Origin: Sulfolobus sp. UBA167
GTDB lineage: Archaea > Thermoproteota > Thermoprotei_A > Sulfolobales > Sulfolobaceae
Direction: 5' to 3'
Assembly (NCBI GenBank): GCA_002495845.1
Contig: DAHF01000097.1
Span: 1-13,518 of the forward strand
DNA: 13,518 nucleotides
A program made the translations under genes and the position numbers. Positions within the stretch are counted from its first letter, which is position 1. Each line of letters opens with the position of its first letter. Of the stretch, positions 7,801 through 12,531 are shown one piece after another. Below the pieces are notes generated by a model. It searched no databases. It saw only the letters and a program-made list of their open reading frames with translations, and was not told where the DNA came from.

Positions 7801-8193
7801 GGTGGACTCGTAGACCTTGCCGTGAAGTGCCTTCTCAATCAAAGATGCTTTGCCTGAGAACGTGATTACGTTTAAGGTCTGACTGGCGTTTATGCCATAG
7901 CTTCTAAGGTAATTTATTGCAGAACTTATTTCCCCCTGAGGAACGAAGAGCTTTGAGACTGAGTTTTCATTGAGTACAGTATGGTTTTGAAGCATTATCT
8001 GTAACAGTTCTAGGTTCTTAGGTTGAAACACAATTGACATTGTGATGTATGAGCTTGATGATACTAGACTACCGTGGTTAGATACATCCAACTGCGGGTT
8101 CTGAACTTGGACGGAGAAGGAAGTCGCTAAGAGGCTAGCCTCAGAAACTGTTAAGAAAAGCAATATGATAGAAACCGTTTTAAGTAACGACAT
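4888..8193 (-). CDS. Membrane-anchored S53 (sedolisin/kumamolisin) acid protease
   Basis: A secreted serine-carboxyl endopeptidase, active at low pH, probably displayed on the cell surface to digest external protein. Order of parts in 1101 residues: signal peptide (1-24, SIILLFLTVSEAS), pro-kumamolisin activation domain (about 45-190), S53 catalytic domain (about 195-515), a long beta-rich, Ig-like Asn/Thr/Ser-rich region (about 520-1070) with many N-x-S/T sequons, and a C-terminal membrane helix (about 1076-1096) ending KRKFS. The catalytic residues are all visible: Glu256 and Asp260 (WALEISLDVEYS), oxyanion Asp344 (AASGDAGG) and nucleophile Ser448 (GGTSVATP). Typical sedolisins have 500-600 residues including the pro-part, so the C-terminal extension doubles the size. 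It is nearly cysteine-free, as expected for a surface protein at acid pH. A TATA box 25 nt upstream makes the ATG at 8193 leaderless. It stands alone, not in an operon. Confidence 0.93.
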   Translation of the reverse strand: MSLLKTVSIILLFLTVSEASLLATSFSVQVQNPQLDVSNHGSLVSSSSYITMSIVFQPKNLELLQIMLQNHTVLNENSVSKLFVPQGEISSAINYLRSYGINASQTLNVITFSGKASLIEKALHGKVYESTFHGISYYQFLGDSPFQNAIVTGTNVTASLLSKPVTLYNTTQLLAYNEIKPYQLYEAYNVTYLHSKGINGKGTSIGILDFYGDPYIQSQLQAFDAKYNISNPPVFKVVPIGPYNPESGISNGWALEISLDVEYSHLIAPKADVYLYVANPNLSLPAILAKIVQDDQVNVLSESFGIPEIYVLLGMIPLSYLQSMEYEYWLGEVEGITFLAASGDAGGNGYNFYLSTQGNLLFPASIPYVLSVGGTTLYVSGNSTLQTAWSGESIFGATTAGTSSIFPSPPYQGNGFLNVPDVAALANPYTGVPVLYYYNISEMIGGTSVATPLTAGIIDLMTEEYGKLGYINPLLYQLKNTDVFGKVDFGYDTPLDASNFNVDGLGYINAGNLFTALPSVLHEKEIMVSTYNSTFSDGEQVTVIARANFQPSTMIGKVYNGTSVISQFNLHFNGTYWIGHFNAVGSGVDEIIVSANNVKGFSYVTVGYQAVFISPEVAIYPEPEDIPVIIELTNANGSLVTPFNSINLDVMKYYPENSSSIQVAQVSASISPILNITIFGQTFQLNSTFYLGYYNLSSYSKVGGIYEAVIPNVFGMDEFVEGIYVVPAVFPPVATEPLVVSPGQNVTIEVDEESLGTPNVTVSFINNGKVMYSTPVNMITYDGGGYYIAQVSLPKIPPGYYTVEAEATCFSSNFTASGVGFTQIYVAPQSLIQHVKVKPSSVLFENDTATIEANITYFNGTPVKFGTFNAILVPEFLLTQVYQDQVVVPLHYDKGEWIGNFTVPVNAFQSSQFGSAGYWNVYLEGVSSNGFPTFSPSTLNVSELEFLPISVSSKIYVLPYIHIQEFTGNFTAYSYISNAVIKDHNATIVDSIVYNLTVVNGTVTLVNTNVTHLDDKLGNVNLVGLSSIKPIHISSSHSNAPPELQENYTSHQIYTNVTEPTENSTPSNYASDVNPYIVPIILLLIVVIIGLIALLVKRKFS

Positions 8194-8214
8194 ATGTTAA
8201 GTCGATATCCTTGG

Positions 8215-8220
8215 TTTAAA
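8215..8220 (-). promoter_or_regulatory. TATA box of the S53 protease gene
   Basis: The minus strand reads CCCTTTAAACC here. TTTAAA is centred about 25 nt before the ATG at 8193, so the mRNA is probably leaderless. Confidence 0.6.
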
Positions 8221-8374
8221 GGGTTATTCATAATACACTACTAAGATTAGCAAGATACAATATGTTAGATCTATACTAAATCTTGATAATTACTAAACTT
8301 ATGTAATAGTCTTTCTCGCAGTCTGACCTTATAACGTTTCTGGGGTTTTGAGATCAATCCTTTATTTAAATTAA

Positions 8375-8510
8375 GGGAAAACAAAGGAACACGGGAACCT
8401 ACAAATAGATGTAGTTTTGACTTTCAAACCTAGAGAAGCCTCTTCTCTACGCCAATATATCCTTACAATAGTACGAAAGCCTCGCCCTTCTAGGGACGAA
8501 GATTCAAATG
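8375..8510 (+). mobile_element. Decayed tnpB 3' end with IS200/IS605 right-end hairpins
   Basis: One plus-strand frame, opening after a stop at 8372-8374, reads a TnpB-tail-like peptide containing LTFKPREASSLRQ and then RKPRPSRDED. From memory, OrfB/TnpB proteins of Sulfolobales IS605-type elements often end in KPREASSxR, followed by a right end that translates as KPRPSGRGGS. Two structures fit an omega-RNA end: an 8-bp perfect hairpin (TAGAGAAG-CCT-CTTCTCTA, 8431-8449) and GCCTCGCCCTTCTAGGGACGAAG (8479-8501), whose right arm has decayed. The catalytic part of tnpB is absent, so this is a fragment and cannot make an active nuclease. It could still give an RNA, but no promoter is evident. Family resemblance is from recall, not from a search. 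Confidence 0.45.
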
Positions 8511-8545
8511 CACTTGTGTTTAAACTTCTTTTAGTGAAACTAATG

Positions 8546-8785
8546 ATATCCCCAGCTCGATTGAGGGCTCAGGACTATTGAGGACAATAATCGTCTTTCC
8601 TCCCTCTGCAGGATCCGTAGGTGATCAATGACAATCCTCATGCGGTGTTTCTCTGATCCGACTACCAAATGAGAGATGTAATCCCGAATCGATGATGTAC
8701 CCGATGAACTCTCTGGGAGGGAACCCTTCCATGGGAGTAAGTCGGGTTTAACGTCAAATCTCACGGAGAAGAATCACTTTCTCCT
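8546..8785. ncRNA. Candidate structured RNA: GC-rich island
   Basis: 8551-8770 is 49% GC by direct count, while 60-nt blocks on both sides are 22-27%. Several complementary segments are visible: 8658-8665 with 8737-8745 (CCGAC/GTCGG plus TAC/GTA, one bulged A); hairpin 8714-8731 (TGGGAGG-GAAC-CCTTCCA, one G-U pair on the plus strand); hairpin 8573-8595 (TATTG-AGGA-CAATA with flanking GAC/GTC); GATCA 8623-8627 with TGATC 8654-8658; and GGAGAA/TTCTCC at 8765-8784. In AT-rich thermophile genomes a GC peak of this kind in a gene gap usually marks stable RNA. TTTAAA at 8519-8524 could serve a plus-strand transcript starting near 8546-8550. The transcribed strand is unclear, because some stems favour plus and others minus. 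It matches no tRNA, 5S or SRP RNA that I know. Confidence 0.4.
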
Positions 8786-8882
8786 ATCAAAAGATTGCAC
8801 CATGGAATATGCATTTCCTATTTTACTATATAATAGTTATAAAATTCAATATAGTATGTTTCTTGAGACATGCTTCTTCAGA

Positions 8883-8890
8883 TTTATTAA
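8883..8890 (+). promoter_or_regulatory. TATA box of the M1 aminopeptidase gene
   Basis: TTTATTAA centred near 8887 lies about 25 nt before the ATG at 8912, again predicting a leaderless mRNA and supporting that start codon. Confidence 0.55.
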
Positions 8891-8911
8891 TTATTTTCAT
8901 GAAGTCATTTC

Positions 8912-11269
8912 ATGCAAGTAGAAAGGTACGATGTGGACCTAGATTTCGATTTTAAAAATCTAAAATATACTGGGTACGAAAGAATTTCGTTAGAAGGAAA
9001 GGAGAATGTTGAACTAGACGCAGTGGGCTTCAACATCGACCAAGTTAAAGTCAATGGAGAGGATACTAAAGTTGAATATGACGGAAAAACAATTAAAATT
9101 AATGCAACACGGGAGAAAAACGTTATAGAGATTTGGTTCTCCAAGAACGTTGACGAGAAACAGCTCACGGGGATATATAAAGCTAAATACGATGAGAATA
9201 AATACATTATTTCCACGCAATTCGAGGCCACCCATGCAAGGGATTTCATACCTTGCATTGATAAGCCGTCTTACAAGTCGATCTTCAAAATTCAAGTGAA
9301 GGTAGAACAAGGATTAAAGGTAATCTCCAACATGGATGCTGAAGTCTCCAAGTCGGGGGAGAAAGTTCTATACTCATTCAAGGAAACCCCTAAGATGTCT
9401 ACTTACCTCCTCTATCTGGGCATAGGAAATTTTGAAGAGGTAGAGGAAAATTCAGCTTCGCCTAAAATCATCGTTGCTACCACTCCAGGGAAATCAGCTA
9501 AGGGGAAGTTTGCAATAGACGTCGCTAGGAAGACTATTTCCTTTTATGAGGACTACTTTGGAATAAAATATCAATTGCCTAAAGAGCACCTGATAGCTGT
9601 ACCTGAATTTGCCTTCGGTGCAATGGAGAACTGGGGTGCAATAACTTTCAGGGAAAATGCGCTTTTGGCTGACGAAAGTTCCAGCACACAGCAGAAAATA
9701 AGGGTCTCTGAAGTGGTAGCACATGAGCTTGCACATCAATGGTTCGGCGATTTAGTGACCATGAAGTGGTGGGACGACTTGTGGCTAAACGAGAGTTTCG
9801 CTACCTTCATGAGCCATAAAGCGGTCAACGAAACCTTCCCTGAATGGAGAATGTGGGAGAGCTTCTTAACAGGGGAGACCTCTCCTGCCATGCTCAAGGA
9901 CGCATTGAAAACTACACATCCGATAGAAGCCCACGTTGAAAACGAAGCTGAGATAGAGCAGATGTTTGACGATATAAGCTATGGTAAAGGGGCTAGCGTA
10001 CTAAGGATGATAGAAGCTTACTTGACCCCAGAGAATTTCAAGAAGGGAATATCGTCGTATTTGAAGAAGTTCCAGTTCTCCAACGCTAGCGGAGAAGATC
10101 TATGGAATTCCTTGTCGGAAGCGTCTGGTGAGAAGCTTGACCGAATAATGGATAGCTGGATCAAGAGACCTGGTTACCCACTCTTAACAGTGCAAGTAAT
10201 GAAAGGGACTAAAGGATACAGGCTGGCCTTCAGACAGGACAGATTCCTGCTCAACGGAAAGGACGATTTGACCTATGTTGTGCCTTTGACTTTCAGGCTG
10301 AACGGAAGGATGGAAAGCTCCTTACTAGACGAGAGAACTTATGAAAAGGAGCTCGAATCATATCCTAACGAGCTCCTTGTAAACGTAGATAGGACGGGTT
10401 TCTATAGAGTTCTTTACGAGGATTTAGACCTGGCAATCAAGAGTGTAAGAACTCCTCTGGAAGCATGGGGGCTCCTCAACGATTATTTCTACTTTCTAGT
10501 GAGCGGGAAGGTATCTCTGGAAACTTACGAGAAGGTACTTAATGCATTAGCAAGCTATAAGTCTCCATTAGTGTCTAACGAGATAGCGGAGGAAATGAAG
10601 ACCCTTTTTGCCATCAACCCGTCAAAATACGGCAACATGGTGAGAGAAACCCTTCAAACCTCCTTGAAGTTGTGGGTTAAACCTAAAGAAAGGCTTGAGA
10701 AGATGGCATTCTCTAATGTTGCGTCCACTTTAGCCATGGCAGATGAGGGCTTCGCGTTGGGTCTGTCAAGGCTAATGGAAAACTACGACCAGTTAGACGG
10801 TGATTTAAGGCAACCAGTAGCTATATCCTATGCAATATCAGAGGAAGACAGCGCCTTTGAAGTACTCTTAACCAAGTTCAGAAAGGCTAATTTAGACGAG
10901 GAGAAGCTCAGATTGCTTAACGCGATGCTGAGCTTTAGAAAGGGATATCTAGTCACGTTAACTTTAGGACTGTTCTCCACAGGGGAGATAAAGAAGCAAG
11001 ACATAGTTAGAATTCTCCCCCGCGCTTCGTCAAACCCATTCGCAAGGAATGCCGTGTGGTCTTGGTTGAAGTTAAACATTGAAAGAATCAGGGAGATATA
11101 TGCTGGAACGGGGATATTCGGCAGAGTTCTATCTGACACTATACCTCTCTTGGGGATTGGCATAGAAGAGGAAGTCTCAAAGTACTTTGAGGCTAAACAG
11201 ATGAAGGAAGCCGAAAAAGGGATAAAGGTAGGACTCGAGATACTATACTCCCTGTCAAAGTTGTCTTAA
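8912..11269 (+). CDS. M1 family zinc aminopeptidase (tricorn factor F2/F3-like)
   Basis: A cytoplasmic metallopeptidase that removes N-terminal residues from short peptides, working after the proteasome or tricorn-type proteases. The substrate-binding GAMEN motif is at residues 236-240, the zinc motif HELAH at 271-275 (His271, His275, catalytic Glu272), the third zinc ligand is Glu294 in WLNESFA, and the transition-state Tyr is at 357 (DDISYGKG). The N-terminal beta domain (1-180), thermolysin-like domain (about 185-420) and C-terminal helical domain (about 500-785) are all in place. The 785-residue length equals that of archaeal M1 enzymes, with no signal peptide. ATG 8912 gives the normal family N-terminus (MQVERYDVDLDFDF) and has a TATA box at the right distance. 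It diverges from the structured island and is followed after 37 nt by a small di-iron protein gene. Which of the paralogous Sulfolobales aminopeptidases it is cannot be told. Confidence 0.95.
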   Translation: MQVERYDVDLDFDFKNLKYTGYERISLEGKENVELDAVGFNIDQVKVNGEDTKVEYDGKTIKINATREKNVIEIWFSKNVDEKQLTGIYKAKYDENKYIISTQFEATHARDFIPCIDKPSYKSIFKIQVKVEQGLKVISNMDAEVSKSGEKVLYSFKETPKMSTYLLYLGIGNFEEVEENSASPKIIVATTPGKSAKGKFAIDVARKTISFYEDYFGIKYQLPKEHLIAVPEFAFGAMENWGAITFRENALLADESSSTQQKIRVSEVVAHELAHQWFGDLVTMKWWDDLWLNESFATFMSHKAVNETFPEWRMWESFLTGETSPAMLKDALKTTHPIEAHVENEAEIEQMFDDISYGKGASVLRMIEAYLTPENFKKGISSYLKKFQFSNASGEDLWNSLSEASGEKLDRIMDSWIKRPGYPLLTVQVMKGTKGYRLAFRQDRFLLNGKDDLTYVVPLTFRLNGRMESSLLDERTYEKELESYPNELLVNVDRTGFYRVLYEDLDLAIKSVRTPLEAWGLLNDYFYFLVSGKVSLETYEKVLNALASYKSPLVSNEIAEEMKTLFAINPSKYGNMVRETLQTSLKLWVKPKERLEKMAFSNVASTLAMADEGFALGLSRLMENYDQLDGDLRQPVAISYAISEEDSAFEVLLTKFRKANLDEEKLRLLNAMLSFRKGYLVTLTLGLFSTGEIKKQDIVRILPRASSNPFARNAVWSWLKLNIERIREIYAGTGIFGRVLSDTIPLLGIGIEEEVSKYFEAKQMKEAEKGIKVGLEILYSLSKLS

Positions 11270-11272
11270 CAT

Positions 11273-11285
11273 GTTTTTTAAAAAC
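11273..11285 (+). promoter_or_regulatory. T-tract/TATA element between aminopeptidase and di-iron gene
   Basis: GTTTTTTAAAAAC begins 4 nt after the aminopeptidase stop. Its T6 run (11274-11279) suits termination of the upstream gene, while TTTTTAAAA centred near 11280 is a TATA box 27 nt before the ATG at 11307. One element may serve both purposes. Confidence 0.45.
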
Positions 11286-11287
11286 AA

Positions 11288-11306
11288 GGAAAAATAATAT
11301 TTTTCC
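11288..11306. repeat. 8-bp perfect inverted repeat abutting a start codon
   Basis: GGAAAAAT (11288-11295) pairs exactly with ATTTTTCC (11299-11306) across a 3-nt loop, ending one base before the ATG at 11307. It lies between the TATA box and the start codon, where a repressor would block initiation. It could instead be a terminator hairpin for the aminopeptidase gene. Confidence 0.45.
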
Positions 11307-11669
11307 ATGGATAAACACCTATTAGCTCTCCTCGGAGAGGCTGGCGCGACGGGATTGGCCAAAGGGTTCAGCTTCAGGTATAAGGTCTTCTTGCATGCCT
11401 ACGAGGAGGAGAAAAGCCATTGGAATTACTTTAGAAACATCAGGAGATCTGTTCTAGAGTTTCCCGTCTTCTACTTGTTCCTTCTCATCGGAATTCTGTC
11501 GTCTTTGATGGGAGAGAGGGCAGTAAAGTATCTCAACAAGAAAGCTGAAGAGGGCGCTATAGATTTCTATAAAAAGAATTTCGAACCTAATTCACCAGAA
11601 ATAATGGAAATACTTAAGCAAGAATTTGGACATCTTTCATTGAGCTATAGAGATCTCCGAGATAAGTGA
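11307..11669 (+). CDS. Small ferritin-like di-iron protein (COQ7/rubrerythrin type)
   Basis: The 120-residue protein has the residue spacing of a compact four-helix di-iron carboxylate protein: Glu11 in helix 1, Glu35-x2-His38 in helix 2 (EEEKSHWNYF), Glu81/Glu82 in helix 3 (KKAEEGAIDFY) and Glu106-x2-His109 in helix 4 (KQEFGHLSL). The middle (about 46-72, RRSVLEFPVFYLFLLIGILSSLMGERA) is hydrophobic like the membrane-facing helix of COQ7-type hydroxylases. Such proteins oxidise or hydroxylate small substrates or detoxify peroxide; the reaction here is not determined. At 120 residues it is shorter than COQ7 (about 170-200). A TATA box at 27 nt makes the ATG leaderless, with a perfect palindrome between them. 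The last 33 nt overlap the converging gene, so the helix-4 motif is encoded right beside the overlap. The family call is motif-based. Confidence 0.65.
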   Translation: MDKHLLALLGEAGATGLAKGFSFRYKVFLHAYEEEKSHWNYFRNIRRSVLEFPVFYLFLLIGILSSLMGERAVKYLNKKAEEGAIDFYKKNFEPNSPEIMEILKQEFGHLSLSYRDLRDK

Positions 11670-12329
11670 CATAACCTCCTCGTAATTTACCTTGTAAAAG
11701 AAATGGTACTGATCCTCTATAGATCTCGCCAAAGGCATGGAAGTAATGTAGCACTCTGAATCTGAACATAACACAGAGAAACCTATTTCCCTTGATTCAT
11801 CAACCCTTAAGTGTTTCGATATTTCTTCCCTTATACTTTTAGATTGCTCGTGAAAACTGTTCAAGCTCTCCTTACTAATGTTATACTGATTGTTTAAGTC
11901 TTTTAGCCTCTTAAGTCTAACGAAATAGAGAGAAAATAAAAAAATTACAGTAGAAGCAATAAATAAAGAGATAGAAATTAGATAACCGACCTTCAGGAAG
12001 GCTATCAGGGAAATGGCATAAAGAATCACTGCAATCAAGTAGGGTAGCCTTGAAAGTAAATTCATGCTATGTTCTAATTCTTGTAGGTCTCTTTCTATCT
12101 TCTTCTCCTCTGCAACCCTGTAACTCACTTTAGAGTTCTCAAGCCATTTTGACCATACCCTATCAGATGTTACTAACCTCACGTTAACTCCGCTTGCAGA
12201 TCTAGAAAGGAGCAATTCAGCTAACTCCTGATCTAATTTAGGCGTGATGACTATGACATCGGAGGATGCCTTATTTATTGAGGCTGATAATCCGTCATAT
12301 ATCTTGCTTGAAGACTCAACACTAACCAT
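11637..12329 (-). CDS. Membrane protein with half a phospholipase D-like domain
   Basis: The N-terminal part (about 8-75) looks like one half of a PLD-like fold: YDGLSASINKASSDVIVITP, then GVNVRLVTSD, the usual beta-strand pair of that superfamily. The HxK(x)4D catalytic motif is absent, so enzymatic activity is unlikely. A charged linker is followed by two membrane segments (about 96-112 and 115-137) and a basic, coiled-coil-prone helix (138-175). The C-terminal part (180-230) holds two cysteines (Cys188, Cys193, SVLCSDSECYI) and an acidic tail. Both long termini should lie on the same side of the membrane. Start ATG 12329 is preceded by a weak TATA-like ATTAAA on the plus strand (12357-12362). 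The 3' end overlaps the di-iron gene by 33 nt. The function is unknown; a membrane-bound sensor or scaffold is possible. Confidence 0.65.
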   Translation of the reverse strand: MVSVESSSKIYDGLSASINKASSDVIVITPKLDQELAELLLSRSASGVNVRLVTSDRVWSKWLENSKVSYRVAEEKKIERDLQELEHSMNLLSRLPYLIAVILYAISLIAFLKVGYLISISLFIASTVIFLFSLYFVRLKRLKDLNNQYNISKESLNSFHEQSKSIREEISKHLRVDESREIGFSVLCSDSECYITSMPLARSIEDQYHFFYKVNYEEVMSLISEISIAQ

Positions 12330-12356
12330 TATAATAGTTTATAGTATTCTATCTCA

Positions 12357-12362
12357 ATTAAA
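12357..12362 (-). promoter_or_regulatory. Weak TATA-like box for the PLD-like membrane protein
   Basis: The minus strand reads CGTTTAATTG; the box centre is about 30 nt before the ATG at 12329, giving a leader of only a few nucleotides. TTTATAGT-like sequence nearer the gene (12337-12345) is too close to be the TATA box. Confidence 0.3.
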
Positions 12363-12452
12363 CGTTTACTCTAGTTTAATGATAGACAGAAACGAATAAA
12401 AGGAAGAAATAATATTATTACTATATGCGTACTTTATAGGAATCAAGAATTT

Positions 12453-12458
12453 AAAAAA
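12453..12458 (-). terminator. Possible oligo-T terminator of the radical SAM gene
   Basis: A T6 run on the minus strand about 75 nt after the radical SAM stop codon, in an AT-rich 202-nt gap that otherwise shows no gene. The longest leftward reading frame I could find there is 15 codons (start near 12489), without cysteines. Confidence 0.3.
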
Positions 12459-12531
12459 GAAGTAATTAAAAGCAGAAACTCAAGTCTCATGTCAGCTCAG
12501 TAAATACCTCATAACTTTAAGAGTTAGAGTT

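Larger units (their letters stand above)
8194..8911. other. 718-nt gap with an IS relic and a GC-rich island
   Basis: No convincing protein gene lies between the divergent S53 protease and M1 aminopeptidase genes. 8194-8370 is AT-rich and carries the protease promoter; 8375-8510 resembles the 3' end of a decayed tnpB; 8546-8785 is a GC-rich structured island; 8786-8911 is AT-rich again and carries the aminopeptidase promoter. Confidence 0.7.

Noticed and set aside
8690..8710. Box C-like ATGATGT and a CTGA at 8653, suggesting a C/D box guide RNA
   Set aside because: Spacing and order do not give paired C/D and D'/C' boxes in a 50-60 nt unit, and box C is imperfect.
8581..8755. Segments resembling RNase P RNA cores on the minus strand (AAACCCGACTTAC, AGAGAAACACCGC, GAGGGAGGAAAGAC)
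   Set aside because: They occur in the reverse order of that in RNase P RNA, even allowing for circular permutation, and the expected P4 pairing between the first and last motifs is absent.
8540..8764. A 74-codon reading frame on the minus strand starting MRFDVKPDLLPW
   Set aside because: It exactly covers the GC-rich island, has codon use unlike its neighbours, no promoter or ribosome-binding site at a fitting distance, and the DNA is rich in complementary stems. A structured RNA explains it better, although the frame cannot be excluded without homologues.
12330..12531. Tiny frames downstream of the radical SAM gene as a possible precursor peptide
   Set aside because: The longest leftward one is 15 codons, has no cysteine or leader-like sequence, and the region is AT-rich with a terminator-like T-run.
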